A DNA stretch of 64,000 bases from CAYQJS01 sp964417895 (GCA_964417895.1 CAYQJS010000020.1:1-64000); one strand, 5' to 3'. Counted from the stretch's first letter, positions 41,570 to 50,288 are shown. Made by a program: numbers and translations. The notes: generated from the letters alone by a model not told the origin.

Positions 41570-43042
41570 ATGACCCTTGCGGACTACAAGTTCGGCCGGG
41601 ATGGCCTCACGTTCGACGACGTCGCGCTGGTGCCCGGGCGCTCCTCGGTCCTTCCATCTGAGGTCGCCACGTCGACGCGGCTGGCATCGTCCATCACCTT
41701 GCAGATCCCGGTCGTCTCCGCCGCCATGGACACCGTCACCGAAGCCCGCCTCGCCATCGCCCTGGCGCGAGAGGGGGGCATCGGCATCATCCACCGCAAT
41801 CTGTCCATCGAGGCCCAGGCCCTCGAGGTGGACACCGTCAAGCGCAGCCAGTCCGGCATGATCGTCGATCCGATCACCCTGGAGCCAACGCACCGGCTCG
41901 CCGATGCTGTCGCCATCATGGAACGGTATCACATTAGCGGGGTTCCCATCACCGAGAATGGGAAGCTCGTGGGAATCCTGACCAACCGAGACATCCGCTT
42001 CCGAACCGAATTTGACGACCCCATCGGCGATGTCATGACCCGCGAGGGCCTCATCACTGTGCCCCTCGGCACGACCCTCGAGGAGGCGAAAAACATCCTG
42101 CACCGCCACCGGATCGAGAAGCTGCCTGTCGTCGACGAGGAAGGTCGACTCCGCGGCCTCATCACGGTCAAGGACATTCAGAAGCAGATCGAGTTCCCCT
42201 ATGCGACCCTCGATCCGCAGGGTCGCCTTCGCGTTGGCGCCGCCGTCGGCGTCGGCCGCGACGCCGACGAACGGGCGGCAGAGCTCATCCACAACGGAGT
42301 CGACGTGCTCGTCGTTGACACCGCGCACGGCCACTCCGAAAGCGTCATCGATACTGTCCGCCAGCTCAAACGTCGAACGTCCGTGCCCGTCATCGCGGGG
42401 AATATCGCCACGGCGGAGGCGGCCGACGAGCTGATTGAGGCGGGTGCGGATGCCGTCAAGGTCGGCGTCGGGCCCGGCTCCATCTGTATAACGCGGGTCG
42501 TCACAGGGGTAGGGGTGCCGCAGCTCACCGCCATTCACGACTGTGCCGAAGCCGCAAGGCGCAGCGGCATTCCCGTAATCGCTGACGGTGGCATCCGCTA
42601 CTCAGGGGACATCTCCAAGGCCATCGCGGCGGGCGGCGACTCCGTGATGCTGGGGAGCCTCCTGGCCGGCGTAGACGAGAGTCCTGGCGAAGTCGTGCTA
42701 CGCCAGGGGGAGCGCTACAAGGAGTATCGGGGCATGGGCTCCATCGGCGCTATGCGGGATCGAGGCTACAGCCGCGACCGATACTTCCAGGAAGACGTGC
42801 AGAACATGAAGCTGATAGCCGAGGGGGTCGAAGCCCAGGTGCCCTACAAGGGGACCCTATCCAGCCTCGTCTACCAGTTGGTCGGAGGGCTGCGCACCGC
42901 GATGGGCTATCTCGGTGCGAGAACAGTCCGCGAGCTCCAGGCGAACAGCCGCTTCATTCGCATAACGCCCGCTTCTATGGAAGAAAGCCACCCCCACGAC
43001 GTGGTGATGACCAAGCAGGCGCCCAACTACTGGGGGAGATAA
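41570..43042 (+). CDS. guaB: IMP dehydrogenase
   Basis: The 490-residue IMPDH oxidises IMP to XMP with NAD+, the committed step to GMP. Seen: FDDVALVPGRSSVLPSEV at the start, two CBS domains between residues 95 and 200 (DAVAIMERYHISGVPITENGKLVGILTNRD; RIEKLPVVDEEGRLRGLITVKD), the catalytic loop GVGPGSICITRVVTGVGVPQ (Cys near residue 306), DGGIRYSGDISKAIAAGG, and the flap GMGSIGAMRDRGYSRDRYFQ. Length is normal. The hairpin leader upstream may control it. Confidence 0.97.
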   Translation: MTLADYKFGRDGLTFDDVALVPGRSSVLPSEVATSTRLASSITLQIPVVSAAMDTVTEARLAIALAREGGIGIIHRNLSIEAQALEVDTVKRSQSGMIVDPITLEPTHRLADAVAIMERYHISGVPITENGKLVGILTNRDIRFRTEFDDPIGDVMTREGLITVPLGTTLEEAKNILHRHRIEKLPVVDEEGRLRGLITVKDIQKQIEFPYATLDPQGRLRVGAAVGVGRDADERAAELIHNGVDVLVVDTAHGHSESVIDTVRQLKRRTSVPVIAGNIATAEAADELIEAGADAVKVGVGPGSICITRVVTGVGVPQLTAIHDCAEAARRSGIPVIADGGIRYSGDISKAIAAGGDSVMLGSLLAGVDESPGEVVLRQGERYKEYRGMGSIGAMRDRGYSRDRYFQEDVQNMKLIAEGVEAQVPYKGTLSSLVYQLVGGLRTAMGYLGARTVRELQANSRFIRITPASMEESHPHDVVMTKQAPNYWGR

Positions 43043-43060
43043 CGCCGGGCTGGGAGCGGA

Positions 43061-44056
43061 TCAGCGCTCGGCGCCGAGCACTCGGCCCAGGAACAAATCC
43101 AGGAAGCCGTCAACGTCAACGTCGAGTGCGACGTCAACGTTCCCTTCGACATCCTCAATGCCGATAACGTCGTCGTTGTCCCCTCGACCGGCGACGACCT
43201 CGCGCCGACCGGACATCACCGCGACGGTCTGGCCTCGCGTCAGCTTGCCACTCAGCTCCACATCTACCCGCAGCCGACGGGTGCTCACCAGCCCCGGCTG
43301 GAGGGCCACCGCCACCGCCAGCGGGTCGTGGAGAGCCGCCGCGGGGAAACCGAGCCGCGCCGCCATGGCGACGTAGAACTTGAGCAGTGCGGCGGCGAGG
43401 CCGCTGGGTGACTCCGGACGGGGACCCGTGGCACGGAGGCATTCTTGAAGCCTCTCTGTCGATAGGGCAGCCCGCCGCGTCACATCGAGTGGGACGAGGG
43501 TCATGGGCAGACCGCTGCAAAGAAGCACCGCCGCCGCCTCCGGGTCTGCGTAGCAGTTCGACTCGGCAACCGGCGTGATGTTGCCGGGCACCCCCACCGC
43601 GCCGCACATGGCAACGACACGCCCGACCCGCTTCGGCCACTGAGCATCCAGTTCACATGCGAGGGCGATGTTGGTCAGCGGCCCCAGCGCAATCACGGTC
43701 AGAGGCTCACCACGGACATTCGCCATGTCACGCAGGAATTCCGCGGCGGATGGAGCGCTGGCCTCGGTGCGCGGTGCAGGAACACCCACGTCCCCGAGTC
43801 CGTCGGCGCCATGGAAGAGGGTCGCCGTGGTCAAGCGCCCGACGAGAGGCCGCGCGGCGCCCGGATGGACCGGTACACTTGCCGCACCGGCGACCTCCAG
43901 AACGGCCAGGGCGTTCCTCGTGGCCTGTTCAACGGAGACGTTTCCTGCCACCGTGGTGACGCCAGCCAGTTCGACTTCGCGAGAGCGCAGAGCCAACAGG
44001 ATTGCGAGGGCGTCGTCGACGCCTGGATCGACATCCAGGACCACGCGCATGCTCAC
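43061..44056 (-). CDS. Nucleoside hydrolase (IunH family)
   Basis: The 331-residue enzyme splits nucleosides into base and ribose. Seen: VVLDVDPGVDDALAILLALRS (the DxDxxxDD calcium motif near residue 8), VTTVAGNVSVEQATRNAL, VIALGPLTNIALA near residue 121, PEAAAVLLCSG near 171 and HDPLAVAVALQPG near 242 with the active-site His-Asp. The C-terminus has an odd Val-Asp-rich repeat tract (NVDVALDVDVDGF), from short GT/GA-rich tandem sequence. The first four bases overlap the end of the S41 protease gene. Confidence 0.92.
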   Translation of the reverse strand: MSMRVVLDVDPGVDDALAILLALRSREVELAGVTTVAGNVSVEQATRNALAVLEVAGAASVPVHPGAARPLVGRLTTATLFHGADGLGDVGVPAPRTEASAPSAAEFLRDMANVRGEPLTVIALGPLTNIALACELDAQWPKRVGRVVAMCGAVGVPGNITPVAESNCYADPEAAAVLLCSGLPMTLVPLDVTRRAALSTERLQECLRATGPRPESPSGLAAALLKFYVAMAARLGFPAAALHDPLAVAVALQPGLVSTRRLRVDVELSGKLTRGQTVAVMSGRREVVAGRGDNDDVIGIEDVEGNVDVALDVDVDGFLDLFLGRVLGAER

Positions 44057-45456
44057 GCCGCGGCGGGAAGGTCCTCGTCCGGCGTCTCCTCCTCTTCCTC
44101 CTCCTCGGCAGTGGACGCGACGCTGGCGGTGATCCTTTGCTGGAGGTGGCTGAGCGCGGCGACCAGCGGCGCGTCAGGCGGCGGGCCGCCTCCAGCGGCG
44201 GGCGCGGGTCGCACCTCCACATCGGGCTGTAGACCCACGTTGTTGAGCACGCGGCCCAGCCCGGAATCAATCCTCAACACCGTGATCTGGAGGGCTGATC
44301 CGTCGCTCAGCGGCTCCACAACGCTGCCGGCCACCGAGCCGGCCGTCCGGGTGCCGAGCACCGGGCCCACTCCCTGTTCCTGGATCGCCGCCGCCAGGAG
44401 CTCCGCCATGGAGGCTGACCCCTCATCGACGAGGACGGCCATTGGCTTCGTCCAGCGTGCTTGGCTCGCCACGGAGTACGACCTCGTCTCGCCGGAACGG
44501 CTGGTCTGGCGATAGAGCGGCGAGCCCTCCGGTAGGAAGAGCCCGGCGACACGGGCCCCCACGTCGAGCCGCCCTCCGCCGTTGCCGCGCAGGTCGAGAA
44601 CCAGGGCACGGGCTCCGCCGGCCTCGATCCAAGTGAGCTCGTCGATCAGCTCCTGATAGAGCGCCGGTCGGGGGAAGCCACGCAGATTGACGTACCCGAT
44701 CTGATCGATGATCTTCGATTCGATGGACTCCACCCGGATGCTGGCCCGCTCGACCTCGACCTCGAATGGCTCGGGTCGGCCAGCGCGCCGCATTGTGAGC
44801 TTGACCTTCGTGCCCGCCTGGCCCCGGACTGCCAGCGCTGCCTCCGCGGCCGTCATGTCGCGCGCAGGCCTGCCGTCGATGGCGACGAACTCGTCACCAG
44901 GCAGGATTCCGCTTCGCTCCGCTGGACTCGCGGGGAACACATAGTCCACGCGCAACGGGTCGGTCCGGAGGCGCACCCCCACCCCCTCATAGCGCAGCTG
45001 GCCGGATGCCCACTCCTGGTGGTCGCGATACATCTGCGGGGTGAGGAACCCGGTGTGCCCCTCACGGGCTGCCCCGGCCATCGCCCGAATGGCTGCGTAC
45101 GAAACCCTCTCCTGGGGCAGCCCGTCGCCGCGGGCTTCCCACAACAAGCAATAGCGATCGGCGAAGCGCGCCCAACTCCCTGTCGAGTCGTCTACCGTCC
45201 AGTCGTCAGATAGGCCCGGGGGGGGAGTGGGCCGGCTTCTGCGGACCTCCGAGGCGGCCGCCGCTGCCGCTGGTGGCAGGAGCAGGGACGGCGGCAGCGG
45301 CTCGATGAATCGCTCAGTGAGGAGATCGAATGCCTCTTTCACGAGACCGAGCCCTGGTGATGGCGGGTCTCCAGCGCCACACGCTGCCGCCTGGACACCG
45401 TGGGGCGAGGTAGCAAAAACAACCGCGATGAGCAGAAATACGGTGAGCGAGCGCAA
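44053..45456 (-). CDS. S41 family (C-terminal processing) protease homologue lacking the usual lysine
   Basis: The 467-residue exported protein has a signal peptide (residues 1-24), a helical domain, a PDZ domain (about 152-238; VGVRLRTDPLRVDYVFPASPAERSGILPGDEFVAIDGRPARDM) and an S41 core. The nucleophile region is DEGSASMAELL (near 347). The conserved G-K-G after it is here TAGSVAGSV, with Ser374 where the family has Lys, so a standard Ser-Lys dyad is missing. It might use another base or have lost activity. The TTG start is at 45456. The nucleoside hydrolase gene is coupled to its 3' end by an ATGA overlap. Confidence 0.85.
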   Translation of the reverse strand: MRSLTVFLLIAVVFATSPHGVQAAACGAGDPPSPGLGLVKEAFDLLTERFIEPLPPSLLLPPAAAAAASEVRRSRPTPPPGLSDDWTVDDSTGSWARFADRYCLLWEARGDGLPQERVSYAAIRAMAGAAREGHTGFLTPQMYRDHQEWASGQLRYEGVGVRLRTDPLRVDYVFPASPAERSGILPGDEFVAIDGRPARDMTAAEAALAVRGQAGTKVKLTMRRAGRPEPFEVEVERASIRVESIESKIIDQIGYVNLRGFPRPALYQELIDELTWIEAGGARALVLDLRGNGGGRLDVGARVAGLFLPEGSPLYRQTSRSGETRSYSVASQARWTKPMAVLVDEGSASMAELLAAAIQEQGVGPVLGTRTAGSVAGSVVEPLSDGSALQITVLRIDSGLGRVLNNVGLQPDVEVRPAPAAGGGPPPDAPLVAALSHLQQRITASVASTAEEEEEEETPDEDLPAAA

Positions 45457-45547
45457 CCGTCATTCCTCTGGGTCAGCAGGATCTGCGGACGGCGCAAAAG
45501 CTCCACGAGCTTCTACGCTCGCCGACGATAGTATCATCATTGAGCTT

Positions 45548-46282
45548 ATGGCTGCTCCGCCGGTCTGGAGACTCCTCGTCCTCCTGGTGCTCCTGTGCGC
45601 CAACGCCCTGCTCGGCGCTGGGCAGGGCGCAACGTTGGCCGTCGCGGGGCGCAGCGCCTCCTCCGAAATCGTCGACGTCGCCCTGGATCCAGGCCACTCG
45701 ACCTGGGACATAGGGGCAGTGGGCGCGGGAATGGCCGAGCACGAGCTCACGCTCGACGTAGCGAATCGAGCGCGCGCGCAGCTGCAGGAGTGGGGGTACA
45801 GCGTCAGGCTCACGCGGGAGGGAAGGAGCCGAGTGGCCACCGCTGTTCCGCCTGACCCCACTGAAGCCGTCCGGACCGAGCAAGGGGCGCGCCATGCCGC
45901 AGCCGGACCGGCGCGCGCGTACGTTTCGATCCACTTCAACGCGCACCCGAACCAGAGTCTTCGAGGAACCGAGACCTACGTCAACAGCGATAATCACGGC
46001 CCCGCAAGCTGGCGGCTCGCTGGGCTGCTACAGGCCGAAACGGTGGCTGCGCTCGCGGCGGCGGGGTACACGCCTTTCGACCGCGGCGTCAAAGAGGATC
46101 TCACGGCCGGCAAGCCCTACGGCCACTTCTTCTCACTTCGCGGCCCGTTTCCGAGCGCTCTCGTGGAGTGCCTCTTTCTGTCGAATCCTTCAGAGGCGGA
46201 AATTCTCCGGCACGATGCGATGCGCGACGCCATCGCTCGAGGCATCGCGCTGGGGGTAGCGCGATATCTGGATGGGGAATAA
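45548..46282 (+). CDS. N-acetylmuramoyl-L-alanine amidase (Amidase_3 type)
   Basis: The 244-residue protein starts with a hydrophobic signal (VWRLLVLLVLLCANALLGAGQ) and then the zinc amidase domain: DVALDPGHSTWDIGAVG (first zinc His), MAEHELTLDVANRARAQLQEWGYSVRLTREG, YVSIHFNAHPNQSLRGTETYVNS (second zinc site) and SALVECLFLSNPSEAEIL (catalytic Glu). It cuts peptide from glycan in peptidoglycan outside the membrane. The ATG at 45548 is chosen because it begins the signal peptide. Divergent from the S41 gene. Confidence 0.9.
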   Translation: MAAPPVWRLLVLLVLLCANALLGAGQGATLAVAGRSASSEIVDVALDPGHSTWDIGAVGAGMAEHELTLDVANRARAQLQEWGYSVRLTREGRSRVATAVPPDPTEAVRTEQGARHAAAGPARAYVSIHFNAHPNQSLRGTETYVNSDNHGPASWRLAGLLQAETVAALAAAGYTPFDRGVKEDLTAGKPYGHFFSLRGPFPSALVECLFLSNPSEAEILRHDAMRDAIARGIALGVARYLDGE

Positions 46283-46335
46283 TCCCCGTGCGTGACTTGC
46301 ATTTTCCAGCGCCACCGGCTTGAGGGGACGGACTG

Positions 46336-46713
46336 ATGACACGCGTCTGTAGGAGCTGCGGAACAACCTACGAGGACTGGGTCACGATGTGCCCCGACTG
46401 TGGCGTTCCCCTCGCGGGCGCGCCGGGCACTGACGCAGACCCGGACACCGACACGGACCGTACGCTCTCCATCGAATTCACCTTGTTATCCGGGGAAACC
46501 ATATCGGTACGCGACGAGATCGATGAGCCAATCACCGAGGAGGCCGTGCGCCACTACGCCGAGCGACTCATCCGGGAGATGGGCACGGACGTCGTCCGCA
46601 CGTTCGCCTACTGGTGGGAGGGCGAGTTCTACGTGGACGCGGTGCGGCTTCGTGAAGTGGCGGCGCTAAGCGTTTCAATGGTCAGTCCTGACGACGACGA
46701 GGACAACGACTGA
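46336..46713 (+). CDS. Zinc-ribbon protein of unknown function
   Basis: The 125-residue protein begins with a zinc ribbon of the CRSCGTTYEDWVTMCPDCG type (two CxxC pairs), then an acidic linker of DPDTDTDR repeats, and a C-terminal part (LSIEFTLLSGETISVRDEID, VVRTFAYWWEGEFYVDAV) that could be a small alpha/beta domain. The tail DDDEDND is acidic. No family with known function recognised. GGGGACGGACTG precedes ATG. Confidence 0.75.
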   Translation: MTRVCRSCGTTYEDWVTMCPDCGVPLAGAPGTDADPDTDTDRTLSIEFTLLSGETISVRDEIDEPITEEAVRHYAERLIREMGTDVVRTFAYWWEGEFYVDAVRLREVAALSVSMVSPDDDEDND

Positions 46714-46720
46714 ACCCCAT

Positions 46721-46771
46721 AGCGGGCTGCTGGAACAACCCGCTCACCTGAGCTTGTGGTTCGACAAGCTC
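46721..46771. repeat. Hairpins in the intergenic region after the zinc-ribbon gene
   Basis: AGCGGG...CCCGCT (46721-46744) and GAGCTTGT/ACAAGCTC (46750-46771) form two stem-loops. Similar GAGCTTG and CACCACGAGCGG words recur to 46830. These are typical of dispersed intergenic palindromes. No gene lies in 46714-46880. Confidence 0.6.
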
Positions 46772-46880
46772 ACCAGGATCGGCGCTCATCCCGAGCTTGC
46801 CGAGGGACAGGCTCACCACGAGCGGAATCCGAGCTTTTCAGCAGCCTGTTTGCTTAGGCGTCCCTGGGCCGGGAGCCGAG

Positions 46881-47345
46881 CTAGCCATCTTTCGCCCTGA
46901 CCACGAGCACCGGGCGGCCGCCGTTGCGCAGCACGGCATCGGTCACGCTGCCCAGCAGCGCTCGTCGGAGGCCGGTCCTGCCGTGGGTGGCCATCGCTAC
47001 CAGGTCGATATCATTCGCCGACTCGTACTTGATGATCTCGCGAGCCGGGTCGCCGTTAGCGACCGTCCACACAGCGCGGATGCCGCGGTCCGCGAGTTGG
47101 CGCACGATCTCCTGCAAGCGCGCACTTCCCTGGGCTCGCAGCTCTGCCTGAGCTTCATCGATCGCCTCAATGGCAGCCCCTGCGCCGGCTTCGAGGTCGG
47201 CAGAATAGACGGCTGGATTTGGCGAAGGGATCACCTCTAGCAAGTGGACCTCGGCCTGGAGCGGCCCGGCCAGCTCGATCACATGGGGTAGAGCCTGCTC
47301 CGCGAAGGGCGAGCCGTCATGGGGCACCAGAATCCGTCGGTACAT
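46881..47345 (-). CDS. Universal stress protein (UspA family)
   Basis: The 154-residue protein has the UspA fold: RRILVPHDGSPFAEQALPHVIELAGPL at the start, DLVAMATHGRTGLRRALLGSVTDAVLRNGGRPVLVV at the end, including the GxxG-9x-GS ATP-binding motif. It is probably a cytoplasmic ATP-binding stress protein. Single-domain length is normal. It is divergent from the methyltransferase gene. Confidence 0.95.
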   Translation of the reverse strand: MYRRILVPHDGSPFAEQALPHVIELAGPLQAEVHLLEVIPSPNPAVYSADLEAGAGAAIEAIDEAQAELRAQGSARLQEIVRQLADRGIRAVWTVANGDPAREIIKYESANDIDLVAMATHGRTGLRRALLGSVTDAVLRNGGRPVLVVRAKDG

Positions 47346-47368
47346 TGCACAGCTCCCAGTCTTTACCT

Positions 47369-48292
47369 ATGGGCTCGTTATACTTCGGAGGCGATCCGGG
47401 GACCAAATCCTCGCATCTCCGTCGCTCCGGGCTGAAATCCGAGTCGGGCGCGCTCTGCAGCACCACTCCAAGCGGAGGCAACATCGGCCCCCTGCACACG
47501 GACGAGTTCGTGCTCCTCGTCGATCGCGACGGCAAGCAGTACCTTGTGCGTCTCCGAACAGGGGGCGAGTTCCATTTCCATCGCGGGATCGTCCCCCACG
47601 ACAGCATCATCGGCCAGGATGAAGGCGTCTGTGTCACCACCAGCCGTGGCACCCTGGTCTGGGCCTATCGGCCGCGCATGTACGACTACCTCATGGAGAT
47701 GCCGCGGACTAGCGCCATCATCTACCCCAAGGACATCGCCTTTCTGCTGATGTGGGCGGACGTATTCCCCGGAGCACGGGTGTTCGAGGCTGGCGTCGGG
47801 TCGGGCGCGCTCGCCATCGCGCTGCTCCGCACCATCGGCGTCGGGGGCCGTCTCGTCACATATGACACCCGTTCGGACATGATCAAGGCCGCAACGCGCA
47901 ACGCCGCGGGCTTTCTGGGCAGCACGCCCAACTGGACGACCCGGCTGCGGGACGTGTACGAGGGCATCGACGACGGCCCCTTCGATCGCGTCGTGCTCGA
48001 CGTGCCCGACCCTGGACGGGTCGCCCCCCACGCGGCAGCTGTGCTCGTGCCGGGCGGCATCTTGTGCTCGTACGTGCCCAATATCACCCAGGTCGCGGCG
48101 AGCGTCGAGGCCTATCGGGCGGGGGGCCTGTTCGTCGAAATCGAGACATACGAGACGCTGTACCGACCGTGGCGGTTTCGGGGCAGAAGCGCGCGGCCGA
48201 TCCACTACATGGTTGCGCACACGGGCTTCCTGACGGTCGCCCGCCGGGGCCAGGGAGCCTTACTTCCAGATCAGGACGACAGAATCGAGTGA
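47369..48292 (+). CDS. trmI: tRNA (adenine-58-N1)-methyltransferase, TrmI type
   Basis: The product of about 307 residues matches TrmI, which methylates A58 of tRNA. Seen: DEFVLLVDRDGKQYLVRLRTGGEFHFHRGIVPHDSIIGQDEG (N-terminal beta domain), RPRMYDYLMEMPRTSAIIYPKDIAFLLMWADVFPGARVFEAGVGSGALAIALLR (SAM motif I), DRVVLDVPDPGRVAPHAA (motif IV) and ICSYVPNITQV. ATG 47369 is the likely start, but the first 40 residues are not part of the family. Confidence 0.9.
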   Translation: MGSLYFGGDPGTKSSHLRRSGLKSESGALCSTTPSGGNIGPLHTDEFVLLVDRDGKQYLVRLRTGGEFHFHRGIVPHDSIIGQDEGVCVTTSRGTLVWAYRPRMYDYLMEMPRTSAIIYPKDIAFLLMWADVFPGARVFEAGVGSGALAIALLRTIGVGGRLVTYDTRSDMIKAATRNAAGFLGSTPNWTTRLRDVYEGIDDGPFDRVVLDVPDPGRVAPHAAAVLVPGGILCSYVPNITQVAASVEAYRAGGLFVEIETYETLYRPWRFRGRSARPIHYMVAHTGFLTVARRGQGALLPDQDDRIE

Positions 48293-48327
48293 GCGCCGCT
48301 TAGCTCAGAAGAGCGAGGCGAGCATGC

Positions 48328-48333
48328 TATACT
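48328..48333 (+). promoter_or_regulatory. Candidate -10 box upstream of the polyamine operon leader
   Basis: TATACT stands 215 bp before the arginine decarboxylase ATG, which would give a leader RNA beginning near 48340. The -35 region is weak. Confidence 0.4.
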
Positions 48334-48339
48334 GGAGGT

Positions 48340-48548
48340 TACCCTTCGAAAGCCCTGGTTCATTAGCAGGGAGGAACTCGGAGAATCTGGCGGCACAAGC
48401 TCCTGCGCCGGGGCGGGTGTCGGCATTGACACGGTTGTAGGCGCACCATAGCTCGCCGCGAGCACCATTTTCGGGGTTGGCTACACGCCAGTCACCGTCT
48501 CAATCGGGACGGGGCCACCTTGGGGTGGTGCTTTTGCATGGGTGCCGA
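48340..48548 (+). promoter_or_regulatory. Structured leader RNA candidate upstream of the polyamine operon
   Basis: Pairings seen in order: CCCTG/CAGGG (48353-48371), TGCGCC/GGCGCA (48404-48409 with 48440-48445) enclosing an internal loop GGGGCGG/GGTTGTA and a top stem GTGTC/GACAC with loop GGCATT, GCTCG/CGAGC (48451-48463), CCGTC/GACGG (48495-48512), and CCACC/GGTGG (48515-48528) followed by TGCTTTTG. The last stem plus T run resembles a terminator just before the coding start. I could not match it to ykkC/guanidine, SAM, T-box or cobalamin classes. A riboswitch-like control of polyamine synthesis is an inference. Confidence 0.45.
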
Positions 48549-49016
48549 ATGAGAATTGACCCGCCCAACCTGCTCTGGCCCACCAGCGGACACGCGGAGG
48601 GCAGCACACGGCTGAACGCGCTCGATAACGCCCTCCTCGCGGCCGGCATTGGTGATCTCAACCTCGTGAAGGTGACCAGCGTGGCGCCCCACGGCGCAGT
48701 CCTCGCAGGCGAGCGCCCGTCGCTGGCGTCGGGCGCCGTGGTTCCTGTCGTGCTGACCTCCGTGCAGAGCGAGCGGCCAGGCCAGATGGTGAGCGCCGCG
48801 GTAGGGGTCGGCCTGGGCAACGGTAGCCACGGGATGATCATGGAACACTCGGGAGAGGGTAGTCCCGAGGAGATGGAAGCAATCGTCCGGCACATGCTGG
48901 ACGAGTCCTTCATGCGGAGGGGTCTCGAACTCGAGACCGTCGTGGTGCGGTCCGTCAGCCACAGCGTCGAACGGGTCGGCGCGGCGGTGGCGGCGGTCGT
49001 CCTCTGGTGGGGGTGA
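48549..49016 (+). CDS. Pyruvoyl-dependent arginine decarboxylase
   Basis: The 155-residue product matches PvlArgDC, which makes agmatine from arginine with a self-generated pyruvoyl group. Seen: TSGHAEGSTRLNALDNALLAAGIGDLNLVKVTSVAPHG, where the family cleaves at Ser-Ser; here it would be Thr43-Ser44, with the pyruvoyl-forming Ser kept. Then SGAVVPVVLTSVQSERPGQMVSAAVGVGLGN, and a C-terminal ERVGAAVAAVVLWW. ATG 48549 begins the family homology. The speD gene follows at 3 bp. Confidence 0.93.
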   Translation: MRIDPPNLLWPTSGHAEGSTRLNALDNALLAAGIGDLNLVKVTSVAPHGAVLAGERPSLASGAVVPVVLTSVQSERPGQMVSAAVGVGLGNGSHGMIMEHSGEGSPEEMEAIVRHMLDESFMRRGLELETVVVRSVSHSVERVGAAVAAVVLWWG

Positions 49017-49019
49017 TCA

Positions 49020-49367
49020 ATGAAGGGTGTCGGTACGCATCTCGTCCTCGAGCTCTGGGGCTGCAGTAACCTGAACTCAGCGACCGTCGTAGAGGCCGCG
49101 CTCCGCGACGTGGTCGCCGCCACCAACGTAACGCTCCTCGATCTCCGCGTGTATCCGTTTGCGCCCGTCGGCGTCACCGGTGTGGCCATCGTTGCCGAAT
49201 CCCACATCATGATCCACACCTGGCCCGAGCACGGCTACGCCGCCGTGGACGTGTTCACCTGCGGCGAGGAGCGCGACCTGGATGCTGCCATCGAGGCCAT
49301 CCGCGAGCACTTCACCCCAGATCGGGTCCAGATGATGCACATCGTGCGCGGCATCCTCGTTGACTGA
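49020..49367 (+). CDS. speD: S-adenosylmethionine decarboxylase proenzyme (prokaryotic type)
   Basis: The 115-residue SpeD makes decarboxylated SAM, the aminopropyl donor. The processing site is in VAESHIMIHTWPEHGYAAVDVFTCG, where cleavage before Ser61 makes the pyruvoyl group; His66 and Cys81 are the other family residues. ATG follows GGGTGATCA shortly after the upstream gene. It overlaps speE by 8 bp. Two pyruvoyl enzymes in a row is notable. Confidence 0.96.
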   Translation: MKGVGTHLVLELWGCSNLNSATVVEAALRDVVAATNVTLLDLRVYPFAPVGVTGVAIVAESHIMIHTWPEHGYAAVDVFTCGEERDLDAAIEAIREHFTPDRVQMMHIVRGILVD

Positions 49368-50235
49368 ACCCTCCGACTATCCGGCCGTCGAAGGCGACTG
49401 GTACTTCGAGACGGAGCGATCTGGGTTCGCGCAGGGAGTTCGAGTGCGAGAGCGGCTCCTCTCGGAACAGACAGGGTTCCAGGAGCTGGAGATCATCGAC
49501 ACGGACCCGTTCGGCCGGGCGCTCGTGCTCGACCAAGCGCTGCAGACCTCCGAGCGCGACGAGTTCATGTACCACGAGATGATCGTCCACGTCCCTTTGA
49601 TGACCCATCCCGACCCGCGGCGCGTGCTCATAATCGGCGGGGGCGATGGCGGGACGCTCCGCCGTGTGCTGGAACACCCACGGGCAGCGCCGACCCAGGT
49701 CGAGATCGACCGGCGGGTGATTGACGCGTGCCGGGCGCACATCCCCTCGATCGGAGCCGGTGCGTTCGAGGACGCGCGGGCCCAGGTGGTTATCGGCGAC
49801 GGCATCGCCTTCGTGCGCGACAGTCAGGGACAGTTCGACGTAGTGATCGTCGATTCGACTGACCCCGTCGGACCCGCCATCCAACTGTTCGAAGCCCCGT
49901 TCTATCGCGACGTGGCAAGCGCCCTCGCAGAGGATGGCCTCATGGTTGCGCAAAGCAGCTCGCCCCTCTTCATGGCAGGGGAGCTGCGGAGCCAGGTGGC
50001 ACACATGCGGCAGGTCTTCCCCATAGTCCGCACGTATCTCGGCGTCGTCCCCGGCTACCCGGGGAGCCTGTGGAGCTACACGATCGGCTCTCTGCACCAT
50101 GACCCAACCACAGTCGATCGACTCACCATCCAGCGGCGTCTGTCCGAGGCAGGGATCGAGACCCACTACTACACCGCCGACGTCCATCTCGCGTCGTTCG
50201 TCCTTCCACCGTTCATCGCAGACATCGTTGCCTGA
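49360..50235 (+). CDS. speE: Polyamine aminopropyltransferase (spermidine synthase)
   Basis: The 291-residue SpeE transfers the aminopropyl group of decarboxylated SAM to putrescine, agmatine or another amine. Seen: ERSGFAQGVRVRERLLSEQTGFQELEIIDTDPFGRALVLDQALQTSERDEFMYHEMIVHVPLMTHPDPRRVLIIGGGDGGTLRRVLEHP (the GGGDGG SAM site) and DVVIVDSTDPVGPA (the DSTDPxGPA catalytic site near residue 165). TTG 49360 is inside the speD end, showing coupling. Confidence 0.95.
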   Translation: MTEPSDYPAVEGDWYFETERSGFAQGVRVRERLLSEQTGFQELEIIDTDPFGRALVLDQALQTSERDEFMYHEMIVHVPLMTHPDPRRVLIIGGGDGGTLRRVLEHPRAAPTQVEIDRRVIDACRAHIPSIGAGAFEDARAQVVIGDGIAFVRDSQGQFDVVIVDSTDPVGPAIQLFEAPFYRDVASALAEDGLMVAQSSSPLFMAGELRSQVAHMRQVFPIVRTYLGVVPGYPGSLWSYTIGSLHHDPTTVDRLTIQRRLSEAGIETHYYTADVHLASFVLPPFIADIVA

Positions 50236-50288
50236 CGAGGAGAGCGTCCGGTGGCGCCAAGCCGGCCACCCGGTCCCTCTGGGGTGAG

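Noticed and set aside
43080..43180. Repeat array at the end of the nucleoside hydrolase gene
   Set aside because: It is a short imperfect GT/GA-rich coding stretch, not an ordered repeat.
48340..48548. T-box, ykkC/guanidine, SAM or cobalamin riboswitch
   Set aside because: I do not see the conserved T-box GGTGG-NACC-type sequence, the ykkC core, the SAM core or the B12 box.
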